64,000 nt of DNA from Stercorarius parasiticus (taxonomy: Eukaryota > Chordata > Aves > Charadriiformes > Stercorariidae): assembly GCA_013396915.1 (NCBI GenBank), contig VWZL01000111.1, forward strand, positions 457,227-521,226, in the 5' to 3' direction. Made by a program: the position numbers and the translations under genes. The notes under the pieces are model-generated. The model saw only the letters and a list, made by a program, of their open reading frames with translations. It searched no databases and was not told where the DNA came from. Below are positions 12,425-24,965 of this stretch, in pieces (the stretch's first letter is position 1; each line of letters opens with the position of its first letter).

Positions 12425-12650
12425 CCCCCTCCTTTAATTAATTCTGGGTAAGAAGTCCTGGCTTTATTGTGCCACCGAGCTGAGGGCTCCCTGTGGGAAA
12501 AGTCACACCTTCTGAACAGCTTCTGATACCATGCAAATGAAGGACAAGTCCAGGAAACGCTTTCATCTCGGACCTGTCCAGCCCCCTGCCCATTAATTAC
12601 ACACATTTCATTTGTGTGAGAGCAATTCCTCTTGGGGAGGGGGCGGGGGA
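12425..12650. promoter_or_regulatory. candidate intergenic CNE
   Basis: The block begins CCTTTAATTAATTCTGGG and includes CCATGCAAATGAAGG (an octamer-like ATGCAAAT), CCCATTAATTACACAC and an imperfect hairpin CACACATTTCATTTGTGTG. Homeodomain and POU-type motifs lie in non-repetitive DNA between GC-rich flanks. Possible FGF8 enhancer; inference. Confidence 0.35.
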
Positions 12651-14959
12651 TGGCCACGGCTTGTGGATCATCTCAGCCCCGCTCTCTAAAGACCCTTCCT
12701 TGGAAGGGGGTTTATAGCCAGAAACGCAGATGCTCAGGGGCTCTGTGGGGGATCTCGTATTTCTGCTCTCACACAGATACTCCAAATCAAACTGGCTCAT
12801 CGGTGGGCTGCGTCCTGCCAGCAGGGAGGGCTCAGCATTGCCCCATGCCCTGCTCGGTGACAGCAAGCCCTGGCTGTGGACCCAAGTGCTGTGGGAGCAT
12901 CCTGGAGGGAGGCATGAGACGGAGCAGAAATGAGAACAGTGCTGTCCCAAGGGAGCGATTCTGCAGGGCCAGGAGCTCACGAGATGGGTAACTTTGGGCA
13001 GGATGACAACAAAATTAGACTCATGAAGGGAAACATCTTTCCATGCTGCTACTGAAATGCTTGTGTTGGACTATGTCATGCTGTGGCAGGGTTCAAAGCC
13101 TTCTTGGCCACATGTGGACCAGACCCAGCTCTCCTGTTGAGCTTTGGTCTCTCTGTGCTCCTCTCCTTTACGCGCAGCCCCTCTGATCACGGTGTCCTGG
13201 CATGGCTGCAGCCAAAAGGACCTCCAGACTGGCTCCTGTTTTCCTGGGGCTGATGGGGAGAGTTGGCTCCAGATCCTGGAGAAGTAGTAGAGCGAGGAGA
13301 TGTGGAGCATGGTGGGTTTTCACAGCCCGTTTCCTGGCCATGATAATAACACTTAGCACTTCTGTAACACCTGGGATGCTCCAAGCACCTAGACATCTGC
13401 TCCTCATTACCACCCTGCTTCCCATCTGCAGTGTCTCTGCCCCCTCCCCATGCACGCCTACAGCAGCAACAGCTCTCCCCTAGAAATGGAGCCCTCTCCC
13501 AACTTTTCTCCCAGAAATCTTCAGGGTAGGGTCGCAGGGAGCTGCAGCCATATTCTGCTTTGGGGTTGGGGCTGGGGGCTGCCCTTCAGGCCTGGGGAAG
13601 CAGCATGGGGTGGTTGCTGTGGCTTTGCTGCAGAAGACCTTTGATGGCCAAGTTTGCTGTTAGCCTTTCTCCCAGACTGAGTGGGCACAATCTGTGTCCT
13701 CTGGTGTCACAACCCATGGGTCTGGGGACACATGGCACCTGTGGCTCGGTGCAGTAGAGGGGCTCTTGGGAAATGTTGGAGGGATATTTGGGACTTGGTT
13801 AATGGGAACCTGCAGCCTTTCTGGGTCAGAGTCAGCATGAAAGTGGTGCTGGGCTCTAGCAAAGCTGTTTGTCCACCCACTGGTCCTGTGCCACGTCAGC
13901 CAGAGGGTGAGAGAGGGCTCATGTGAGGATGGATTTAATATTACCTCATTAATGGTCCCGGCTACTCTGCAACGAAACACACTTTAGATGTGCTGTACTG
14001 GGAGCAGAGGGGATGCTCTTGGGCTTCATGTGACTTACATCATCTCTCCTATGTCAATAGTGGCTGTAGCAGCAGAAGGTCCCTCCAGGCTGTCAGATGT
14101 GATGACCAAGATGCAACCTGTGTTCGCAAAGTCCTGTATCAGAGGCTGGGAGAGGCTTGGCTGTGTTGGGAAGAACCATTCCAACCATGCCCAGGTATTA
14201 CTACTTTGCTAAGCTTGTGCTGTCAATCGTTGTGGACTGGAAATGGGATTGTGAGAGCTACTAGAGCCTCCCCAGCTCAGTGGGTGCCTGGTCTGTGCCC
14301 CTGCTCCCATTCAAGTCCTCTGTTCAGACATGGACTCATCCATTTCAGCCATGGTCGTGGCACTGCCAAGGGTCCCTTCTTCCTGGCATGACCTCTCCTG
14401 ACAATATGGTCTTTTTAAATATTTTTTTTCACTTAAAGTTTTTATAGTAGAAGGAGAAGGACAAACTCAGCCTCACTCTTGCTGTGATTATTTTGCCAGT
14501 TCTTTCTGCTGTAGTTGGCACATCTTGGTGGTAGAATCTCTTCTTTTATGAGCTGCTCACAGAGTAAACAGGAGCCTTTGACCCAAAGAATTGTTGTTTC
14601 ATACGGTCAGCTGTAGCAGATGGCATAAGCTAGCAAGGCAGACCTAACCACAGGTCTAGTTGCTACCCCAGCAAAAGAGAGTCCTGGGAAAGGATTTGAA
14701 GGGCGGCTGGAAGGTGTCCCTGTGGAAGTTCATAGCAAACATGAGAAAAACTTAAATCGTAACATCCAAAAAACCAAAAAAAAAGCTGTTGGAGTAGCTG
14801 AAGTTCAGGATGATGAGACCCAGGCTGCATATTGTTAGGAGAATTTTGGCTGCTGAGATGTGAAATGGGACCTTGAGTGCTGGCTGTACTTGCCTGCTCA
14901 GGCCCTGGGACGCGGATGTGCTCCCCATCGCCCCGTGAGAAGCAGATGCCCAGCTGGGA

Positions 14960-15265
14960 GCCGGCCCTTTGGTAATGGCCTGCGAATTTCCCTTGGCTCC
15001 GTTAATTGCTGCCTGGCTGCTAGTTACAACTCCGAGTCAATTGCTGGGAGTGTTGGGCCCTGCAAAACAACCCCTTGAAATCGGTTGTTAGCCCAATTAA
15101 CAACCAGTTTGGCTTTGGTTCAGGCTGTTAACCATCAAACAGCTAACTGCTGGTAATGATTGATTTCTCAGCAGTTGGGGCTGCAGTGGAGGAGCCAACC
15201 TGTTTCACAAAATGCTATTAAAGCCAAGACTTTGTGAACGCATCTGGCTCAGACAAACATTCGAG
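14960..15265. promoter_or_regulatory. candidate intergenic CNE with GGTTGTTA inverted repeat
   Basis: This is a 300-bp AT-balanced block with CGTTAATTGCTGCC, a perfect inverted repeat GGTTGTTA-7-TAACAACC (15083-15090 and 15098-15105), CCATCAAACAGCTAACTG, GTAATGATTGATTTC and ATGCTATTAAAGCC. GATTGATT-type sites suit TALE/PBX-HOX binding, and AAC-type repeats suit MYB-like factors. It looks like a developmental enhancer by composition; function is unknown. Confidence 0.4.
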
Positions 15266-15269
15266 CTGT

Positions 15270-18200
15270 CCCACACCAGTAGAGCAGGCAAGGTGGTGGC
15301 CAGGATGGAAATATCCGTTTTAATTAAAGCATGGGTTGCTGGGGTGTGTTAGGACGGACTGGCAGCCAGCAGGCCACACCAGGCTCCAGGTAGTCAGCCA
15401 CCGCTGTTTGTAGGGCAACCACTCATATGCGTGGAGCGTCATGTTTTTCAAAGCCCCCATGGATGGGAACTGCTCGGTGTCCAGCTCTTTTCCACAGTTG
15501 CTGTTCCAGCTAGCAAACCTGCAAAGATTAGCTTGTCAAGTTTAGATGTTCGGATGTTTCCACAAATCACGTGGGCCATTTTCATCTGCACAGCCAGCTG
15601 GGAGCTTGTAAGGGAAGAGTGGTTCTTGTCAGCATACGCAAGCCTGGGGATGCCTCTGAGCAGTCTGGGACCGATGCTGGCCTGTGTCTGCTGGTGGGCA
15701 ATGCGGACTCATCTGCAGATGTGAGTGTCTCCATGAAAGACATAAAATACTCTTTGACTCCCAGGTAAGGCCAACAGCAGGGTTTTGTTTAAGGTTACTG
15801 GTCAGGTCTCCATCCATTTCCCTCTGCAGCTTCAGGGCCTGGTTCTCCACTATGCACTGGTGGGTTCTTCTAACACATTACTGGTGCTGCATCAAGGGCT
15901 TTTCTCCCTGGGATGTTTTTCCCCTGATCAAAGTGGCCAATTCAAGCTGCAGCATGTACGGGGAGGAGGGAGCCAGCCACCTGTTAGCAAAAGACTTTGA
16001 AAATGCAGAGGACATGCTGCAGAGGTTGACCTTGTGAAACGTACGCCTCGATGGTTCTGGGTAGCAGAGCGGTGCGGGGCAAGGAGTGAGCGCCTCGGTG
16101 TACAACACCGTGGTCCTCATGCTTTTGAGGGCACTCGGGGACCTGTGGTCCTGCCAGTGCCCGGGCTCTGCAGCCTGAGCGCTGTTTCTGAAACTGGGTC
16201 CCGGTGGCTTTCAGCTGGACACAAACACCTTGAAACCCCTGTAGATGTTTCAAAGATCTTTCCACAAGGTTCCTCCAAGTGCAGATCTGGTCCCCCCTGA
16301 TGCCATGCTTTTGCTGTCCTTTTACAGGAGGTACGGTAGTCCCAGCTTCCCAGCAGTACGTACCCCAGCACAGTGCGTGTTTTCTGTACTTAGCTGTGTT
16401 AGATACTCCTTGTGCAAACAGGACAAAGTTGCTTATTTTATCAAATACCTACTAAAAGTAGCTCTGTTCTTGCCCGTGTTGGGATTACCTTGCCACCCTT
16501 ATTGGGGACTCCGGGTTGCAGCTGGGACTCCCCCTGTGCTGGGCAGCACTTGTGCAGTGAGTCCTGCATCCCAGGGGTTGGTCAGGATTTCTCCCTCCAG
16601 TCCGTACAAGGCGAATCTGATTCTCACGAAGGGGAAAAAATGAGAAATTTGGGGTAAGCAGGAGACCTGACCACCCATTTTCCCCACCCCCCAGGTCTGT
16701 GAGTAAATGTTTTATTTGCAGCTTGTGTATTTAACTGTTTGGGGTGCACACAGCAATCCTGGTCTGTGCATCTCCTGAGTGTCTCATTCCCCCTCAGCTG
16801 TTGCTAAATGCACCCTTCCAGGAGCTGGCGATGGGTGCCTCTCACCTGCGGAAGCTGGGTGAGCTCTGGCTGCTCAGACTTTTTCTGTATAACAGAGAAG
16901 GTCAGTTATAAACAGAAACAGTTGGTTTTGCTGGGGGCTTTTTTTAGACATCAAAAATGCTCCATCATCATCAGGGTGGCTTAGCTTTCAGCAGCCAACA
17001 CAAATGGAGCCAAACCCTCAGCAGAGAATTCAGCAAGAGAAGTGGCGCAGATTTTCCAGGGCTGTTTCACTGAAGTCTTGCATCCTCGTTCCTCCTTTTA
17101 CCTCGTGCCACAGCGATGGATGCTGATCTGGGCTCTGCACAGACATGGGGTGAGTCCCGAGGAGCTCCCAGCTGGAGCTGAAAGCAAGTGGCATAGCCCC
17201 ATTTTAGAGAAGAAGTGGGGGGACTTAGTGCATGGAAAGACTAAGATCTGAAAGAAATCCTGGCACAGCTGTGAATCAGCTGAATTAGTCTGCAAGAGGC
17301 CAGGAAAAGTTATGGAAGTGGCCCAGTCGGGGAAGCAATGTATATATGCAGTAGTCTGAGCTATAAGTGAAGTACAAAACCACAAAACTTATCTTTTTCT
17401 AAACCTCACGTCCGATTTCTAAACCTCAGAGTCTGAAAGTTGGACTCTGTCCCATATCCCAACTAGAAGAAACCTGCTTTTGTACATGAGCAGATTTCAA
17501 GGTCATGAGGATTACTGTGGATTGGAGGTCCCAATCTTCTGTGATACTCAGATGAGAAGATCCTGCTCATTGCCTTCTGAGTGAAAGCCATCGTCCTTGT
17601 TTTAGGAAAAGGAAGGAAGGATATCCTGCAGAGACTCCATATTTCAATATTATTTGGTATTTTTGGTTTAAAATTGCCTAACTTCAACTCACGGCACTTG
17701 ATTTTGCAGTCTTTTCTTCCAGCTTACAGTGCCAACTGACCTGACCAAGCTCCTGCAGGCACTGCAAGCGGGTTTTCCAGGTCTCTCCAAGTTCTTGTAG
17801 GGATTTTTTTAAGCTGATTCACATCTGTCAACATCTCTTGTGAAGCGCAGCCAAGTGTTTTGGCCGCAGCATCTGGCGGTGGAGTCCGGCGTTGGCTTGG
17901 CTGTGTCCAGGATCTTGGGAGGAGAAATGATGCAGTGACCACCCACCAGAGTGATCTCTCTCTGCTCAGGGCTGGTATTTTCCAAGAGGTTCTTGCAGGG
18001 ACTTTCAGTGCTATTGAAGCCGACACGTGGAGCTGTAACCCTCATTTTGTCAGGAGCGCTGTAACTCCAGTCTGTTTTGAAGAAGAGAGGTGTGGACAAT
18101 CCCTGCAGGAGGTGCAGCTAAGACATGGTTACAGTCTCCTATTCCTTGTTTTCTGCTGCAAAGGCTACAGCACATTTCTAAAGCAAAGGTAGCATTTGTT

Positions 18201-21200
18201 TTATAATGAATCCTGAAATCCTAAGTCTCACGCTTGCCCAGGAGGTCTCCATCTCTGGTTATTCAAATATGCAGTTGTTGAAGTCTGAGCTGTTTTTGCT
18301 CTCAGTTGTGATGTTCTCAGTTCTTCCTCTGACTTCACTAGTCAGATTAGTTCAGATGTGAGTAGAGGTTGCTTTGACCCAGTTATCCTCAATGTCTGCA
18401 TCTGCAATTCTTGTACACTAAGCCAGCACAGCGACAGCAGTGAGTGTGGAGGTTTTCGTATACCCAAAGGTTTTGGCAGAATCTATGTTTGAAGAGCTGG
18501 TTGCTGTCTCCAGATGCTGTCCCACAGCACTTGCTGAGGTGTGACCAAAAGATGGAGGGGGCACGACTGGGCAGGGAGAGGAAAGGTGCTGTGGAAACTA
18601 CAAATTCCTGAGGCCGTGGCTGCGGCTTGTGGCAGTATGTGCAGCACCTGCCGCACTGACCCAAATCCCACCACTATCACGACCTGGTTAATCATAAGAA
18701 AAGCTCTTTCCTACTAATTGCTGATGGCTGGTGAAGGGGCATCCCCAGCCCCTAAAGGACTGGGGGAACTGAGAGGGGAGAGCGGTGGTTGCTGACACAT
18801 GCTGAGCCCTCACAGCCTCCGTTGCGGGGCCCAGAGAAGTGTCTGCACTTCACTCCCTCTCAGAGCGATCATTGCGAGGAGCCGAGGGTTTCACCACCTC
18901 CCCCTGCAGAGCCATGGGTTTGCCGTGCACTTGACACCAGCGCAGGGGGATGACTTGCACTTGATGACTGTCTCCACTGCAGCAGCCGCCTGTCCTCCAC
19001 CAATGCTCCCCTCCAGCCGCCTTGCAAGAAGGAGATGTACCGCTCCCGGCGCAAGGCTGGACACCAGGGTGGTGCAGTGTGACGTGGAGGTGGCCTCCCA
19101 ATGGACCGTGCTGCCAGCTGGTGCAGTTGGATGTGACAGCCCCCAGACCACCATGGTTCCAGACACTTCGGTCCCCAGCCAGAGCTCCCCTGGTGCCTTA
19201 AGCACCAATGAGGGTGAGAAACTTCCCTACAGGGAAGAGAAAATCACAGCTGAGGTTTTTGCCCTGATGGCAAGGCTCCATGAGCTGGGATTTTGGACAA
19301 GCCCTCAGCGCTTTAACATGGGGTCACCTTACGCACGGTGTGGATGTGGCATTTCTTTTTGTATTTGCTACCTATGGTGTGGGAGGGTCTCCTGGTGATG
19401 TGAGCAAAGAGACAAGCAGTGGAGGAGGCAAAGTGAGCAGGAGCATGGGTAAGTCCCAGCTGGAAAGGCAGAAGGCAGCAGAGAAGCCCTCTCTGGAAGC
19501 CAGCTGGGCTCACCAGCGGAGAGAGGAGGAGGGGCTGTGGGTCCCACCCCTGTGCTCCCTAAAGTACATTCCCTGGGAATGAGTGTCTATGGGGAGGAGA
19601 GGGAAGCTAGAGCCAAACAATCAATGAAGCACATAGGCTTTTAGTCCTCCTGTCACCTCGAGCAAACCCAAGGTGACAAATTTGCGGCTTCTGCTACTTG
19701 AGACCGAGTGAACCCTTAATGGGCTGCTTAGGGGACCCTCACTTAGGGAAATGCCAGCAAGGCAAAACCCTGGTGACACAGCGGGTATTTCATGGCTGTT
19801 TTGCTGGGTAGCACCCACTGCTTGCTGCTTCTCCACACCTCTCGGGTACCTGCTCCACCCCGGAGCTGGGTGCACCACATGGCACAACGAGCTGGGCTGA
19901 CCTGGCCATACCCTGTCCTGCTGCATAGGTCCAGAGAAGCTCCGCTGACTTCTCGGGGAAGATGTCAGACACCGAGATCAGACTCTGCTCCACTGTCTGG
20001 GCAGCATCCCAGGTACTGTGCACCGAAACCATTGGTACTTATGGGTCTGGCCTTCCTGGTTGCTGCCTGTGCAGGAAAGCTCCGTGTGTGCTGACTTATT
20101 GCTCCCTTGCTGGTTTTTATGCTTGGGATACACACTGCCATTGCTGCTGTCTGAGGCAGGTTTGGAGCTGTCATTTGAAGCAGGCCACCTGGTAGGTGGC
20201 CACCATGTGAAAGGCCACAAGAAGCCCAAAGAGCAGTCAGCCAGGCAAAAGGTAGGGTGCGTGCTGGCAGGACGTGAAGAGCTCAGGGCAGGAAACAGGA
20301 CAGTTGGCAACGTCATATGGAGCCCTCATCCTTAATGTGCTGCTGCTTCTTCTGATTTAAACCTATAGCTGGTCCCTACAAGGGTAGGAGCTCTGAAGTT
20401 ACTCGCTGCTATATTGTTTAAGGGACACACATTGTGGGGAAGCAAATCTTTCCCCATCAGTACAGTAAATTTATACCTCTGCCAATGGCCTATGCAGAGA
20501 AGGCTCAGCTCTAGATAAAACCAGAGGCAGCAGGGTGAATGTCAGGATGCTGGAGGACGCTACTTTGAACAAGCTGAGTGCCTGAATCACTGATGAGACC
20601 TGTCATTGCTGTCATGGAGGGCAACAGGTCTCCTCAAGTTATTTGGCCAGTATTGAGCTGTTAGGGAAATATCTGACCTTCCTTGAAACTAGAGCATCCA
20701 GCCCAGCCTGCTTACCCTCAGCAGTGATGTCTGGGCAGGAAGCAGAGACGTGAGCGATGAAGGTAGCAGCTTTGCTGAGGAAATGCATTTAATTTGATCT
20801 ACACGGCACTTTTTGTTGGAAAAAATGTTGATGCAGTAACATTCTGCACAGTAACTAAGAGTGGATTAAAGGTCATAGAGATAATGTAGCGTGCTGAATT
20901 CATAGGCAGCAGATGGGAAGAGTCCTGGACCCACTGGGAAAGTCTCCCTGAAGTGTATTCTCTGCAGCTTTGTCTGTTCTGCTCAAGGACTGTGTTCGCT
21001 TCTCTTTCCTAGCGGGTTTCACTCTTGCCTGGATCTTTTTCCTGAGATTTAACTCACATTCCCCTTTTCTTGATTTATCCTAGCAGCCCCAGTCAATGCA
21101 GTTCTTTGCCATTGCTCAGGCATGTTACACCCCTGCAGACTGGGATGGCTGGCTAGCAGGTCTGCACCTGAGTCTTTCCCCATGCTTTAAATTGTGGAGT

Positions 21201-23150
21201 GGCAGCTTAGCATGGCATGGGTGGAGCAGGGAAGTGCCTTCCACTTGTGATGCAGAGATGGCTGTGCAGACACAGTTTCCCCCCCGGGAAGCAGCTTTTT
21301 GTGTACACAACTGGGTCTCGCTCCTGGGAAGGGCAGGAGAAGGTTTCCCCAATCTGCTGCAGCTTTTGTGGTCATCTGATGTTGATGCAAAAAGTCTCTT
21401 GTGGTGGAGAGCAAGTCTGTGGCAGAGGCATTTTAAGGGGCTGTTCTCAGAGGGGTTAAATCCAGTGTTGTGGTGTGGGAATACATGTGTCTCAATGGAC
21501 AGAGGAGAGGGCCACGGATTTCAGCTCATGACATGGAACAACTGGTTGACCACCTGAGCTCCTCCTGCCCCCTGCGTAAAACAGAGCTGGTGCCAAATCA
21601 CTTTACAGGTCACTGGAAGTTTAATGTAAGTTTCCCAGAGGTTTTGGAGCATGCAGTGAAGGATGCTGCAGTGCAAAGCATTGCTGTTTAGTCCACCGTT
21701 ATCACCCAGTGGAGAAACACGCAGAGTTCATCATGACATCTACTGAAATGTCACGGTGAAAAAAACCAAAAGCCCAGCAGTGAAGTAACCCCGTCCTGCA
21801 GACGGACACCCACCCACCCCAGTATTTTGTGCTCTGTCCCAGCAGAGGGAGCCCGAGTTTATTAACAAATCCCGATCCTGGAGATAGCCGCTATCAAGGT
21901 GGTACCAAACCCCGGGCAGGATGGAATGCCGATGGAAGAAGGCTGCAGAAGGTGGAGAGGGTGTAGCGGTGATGCTGAAAGCAGGGCTGTTTCCAACCAG
22001 GGAAGAAAGCTAATGGTTCATCAGCAGGACCTGCAAGGAACTCTGCTCCTGGAACACTGCAACCATGACAAGAGATGGGTGGCCTGCAAGAGCCAGTGGA
22101 CCCGCTCATTGCATGGGGAAAAAATTTGCACTGAAAGATGCAGCAGAGCCACGCTAAGATGGATGAACTGAGTTTAGTTTGCTCCAGAGACTTCCTCAAG
22201 GCACTGTTGGTGACCCATGTACCTGCATTTGTACTGCGCTGGCCAGATTTAATCCCGTCATCTAGACAGTTCTCCTAATAGCGTTCAAAACCATCCATCG
22301 CTGCAGTGCCAAATCCATAACTTTTTGCTATCTCACGCCTGAGTCTGATCCCATTCTGGCTGCATGGCAGTGCTCTATAACCACTGCACATGCAGGACTA
22401 TGGGCCTGATTCACAGCTTCTTAAAACTAATGGGAGCTTTCACACTGATTTCCCTGGGTTTTGGAGGCTCTGTGTTAGTGCACAGAGGGCTACGCTCAAG
22501 GAAGCAGGAGTAGTTTTAGTGAATAGCCTTTTCGGAGCTCATGGGAATGCCCAAAGTTCTCTCTGCCAATAATGTGAGATTAAATGTCTCCTAGGGAGAC
22601 AGATGAGCCTTGGCTGTGTGTTCTTTCTTGCAGCCAGTAGTTGCACTGATGCCATGGATGCATACGTGGGTACAAGATTATTTGGGAAAGTTGTGGAATT
22701 GGGACACAGGAGGGTCGTAGATCATTTTAGGCCAAATCCAAAAACCATTTAAATCAATGCAAAGTCCCTCATTAGCTTGAGCAAGCCCAGAGACACTCGG
22801 TTTAGAAGCTGAGTAACAAATTGGAACATTTCAGGGCACAGGAACGGGAAGGCAAACAACTCGGGCTGCACTCTTCAGAAAGCAGCAGACAGATACTTTC
22901 GGAGGCAACTTTTGAAAGGAATCTTGAATTTCTCCAAGATAAGGAGAGCTCCAGCGAGCTGGAATGCGTTGCGACCCCCCCCCCCAGCTCATCCTATGAT
23001 AACAGCTGTTGTGTTGGAAACCTAATGCTGATGAAAGAGTTAAAGGCTGGTTGATGGGCAATATCGGTGACACACCTCTGAATTGAGCATACTCCTGGAG
23101 TGAGACTGCGGACTGGTGTTACTCAATGAATAGAGGCCACTCCAAGGGAG
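15270..23150. other. FGF8-FBXW4 intergenic region, central part
   Basis: No recognisable gene is present. The longest open frame (18799-19398, 199 codons) is GC-rich, has no known motif and is flanked by no promoter or splice pattern. The sequence at 22390-22470 has a faint resemblance to ancient amniote interspersed repeats but is too diverged to classify. No other structure is clear. Confidence 0.55.
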
Positions 23151-23164
23151 TTTTTCCTTGAATA

Positions 23165-23330
23165 GAATGGGGTCAGGGAGCCGCTTTGGTGAACAATGGT
23201 TGCCACCGGCTAGCTGAATTTCTTACAATCACACACCATACCCCCTGATCAAATAGCTCCTTTGTCAGTCTGATATAAAAACATGTCATACAATGATGAT
23301 CTGGAAGAATGACAAGAGCTGGCCTTTCAA
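23165..23330. promoter_or_regulatory. candidate intergenic CNE with SOX-like site
   Basis: The block contains GGTGAACAATGGTTGCC (a SOX-type ACAATGG), CCCCTGATCAAATAGC, CTCCTTTGTCAGTCTG (CTTTGTC in reverse is a SOX/LEF-type site) and GATATAAAAACATG. Non-repetitive and AT-rich. Possible enhancer; inference only. Confidence 0.3.
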
Positions 23331-24399
23331 AGAGATCAGAAGGGCTTGTTTTGCACAAAAAGAGCCCCCATCAGAGTCAAGACAGAAAATGGAGAATAAA
23401 AAGGGGGTGAATGGAAACAAACAGCAATAACAACAACAACAGAAAAGAGGGCAAGTTGGAAACTTGGGTCTGGCTTGTTTCACAGCATCCCGTGGCCGCA
23501 GCAGCGCAGCACGGTCGAGTTGAATCTCTTTTGGTGTGGATGTGGATGTCAGATTGCGCTGCCATTGGGTTTCCATTGTCATTCTGCACTGGGACAGAAG
23601 AAATTGCTGGATGGGAAAAGGTCACTTGGCCCAACGAATCATCTTCCCCCCCGCCCTGAAAATGTCTCAACACCATCTCTCTGCTTTCTCACTGTAGTTC
23701 TCTCCTCTGCCTTTATAATATAGTGTTCGTTTGCTGCCTTTATGTTCCTGTACAAAGTTCAGATTGCTCGGGAGGCTATTCTTGTCTTTCTGTTCATATG
23801 AGCAGGGAAAATGTCTTTATTCTTCCCCCTTCTTTGTTAACTTCCATATTTTTCATTTCTTGGAGTGTGTACCCTGTTTTCGACCCTCTTCCCAGGATTT
23901 TCAGGGACATAATTGAGAGTCTGGATAGAGAGAAAGAGTTTTTCCCCAAAGAATGTTTTAAGATGTGCAGGGGAGTGGATCCCTCTTGGCTACTTTGAGG
24001 GGAATTGCATTCCTACAGTATCTATCGCAGGAGTCCCAAGAGATGGCATTTACACACAATCATGACAATTATTTGCAAGCTAGAAAAGTTCAGCAGTCCT
24101 GGAAATGGGCAACTAGAGCTGCCAGGCAGTTTCAGCACCTACAAGTGTTTGAAAAAGCTTATATTCAGATTTTACTCTTGTATTATATCAAATAAGGAGT
24201 CGGAACAGTCACAAGAAATCATAGCATGTAAGAGACTGAGCTCTTGGGAAACTGCTCCTGAAAACACAGTCACAGCAAAGTTAATACACCGAAGCTCTGC
24301 CCCATGTTTAGTTTTGGGGTTTTTTTACTTTTTTTCTCTTTTTATCCAGCATTGGTTTTCGCAAAAAAAAAAGGAAAAAGAAAAATACAGTGCTAAAGC

Positions 24400-24965
24400 T
24401 TCTGTAAGACTGTTACATTTGTATGATTAAGCACGCTAATCAGGAGGTACCTTGCGGTAGAGACAACAAGCTCTATCCACTTTCATTTATGCTCTATGGC
24501 AAATATCTATTATCATCTAGATTTCCACATTGTACAATATTTAATTTGCCCTTTTCTGCAATTTTATATAGAATCTGTTATACTGCATGTCACTTAGCAT
24601 ATATTAATTTATAGGAAAAATACTTGGTAAACTGTATTTTCACAGTACACTGTTTATTAAATACAGAGAATATTTATAAACACGCACACAATACCCACAT
24701 GTATAAACCAAATGAAATTGTTGCTGACCTGAATGGCTGAGCTTTCGAATTCCATTACCTAAAAGTCTGTATTGCACAAAACTAGGGTCATAATTAATCG
24801 CCTCTTCTCCTGAAGCATAGCTCTGAAAAGCTGTGCAGCTGGCTGAAAATAATTAGGCCACATTATGGGTGCTGCCAAAATAAAGATACTAAGGAGACAC
24901 TGGTTACAAATCTCAGGCCGTTTAAGTTGCAAGGCAATTACCTGATACCGCCAGTGTATTTGAGG
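24400..24965. promoter_or_regulatory. candidate intergenic CNE (large AT-rich block)
   Basis: This is about 560 bp of non-repetitive AT-rich sequence. It carries GATTAAGCACGCTAATC, TTTCATTTATGCTC, TATTAATTTATAGG, TTTATTAAATACAG, CATAATTAATCGCC and AATAATTAGGCCACATTATGG. It is the longest stretch of this character between the two genes. Such blocks are typical of vertebrate developmental enhancers. Conservation is not verified. Confidence 0.4.

Larger units (their letters stand above)
9541..14950. other. FGF8-FBXW4 intergenic region, proximal part
   Basis: No gene is recognisable. The DNA is moderately GC-rich with many short open frames on both strands (for example 11677-12303 minus, 208 codons). 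These have no family resemblance, lack splice context and have atypical composition, so they are not called. AT-rich islands near 10540-10600, 10985-11215 and 12425-12650 are listed separately. I see no clear transposon. Confidence 0.6.

Noticed and set aside
18799..19398. Plus-strand open frame of 199 codons
   Set aside because: Cys/Ser/Pro-rich translation typical of random GC-rich DNA; no motif recognised.
22390..22570. Possible ancient interspersed repeat (GGGCCTGATTC followed by ATGGGAGCTTTC)
   Set aside because: Resembles fragments common in amniote repeats, but too short and diverged to classify without a repeat library.
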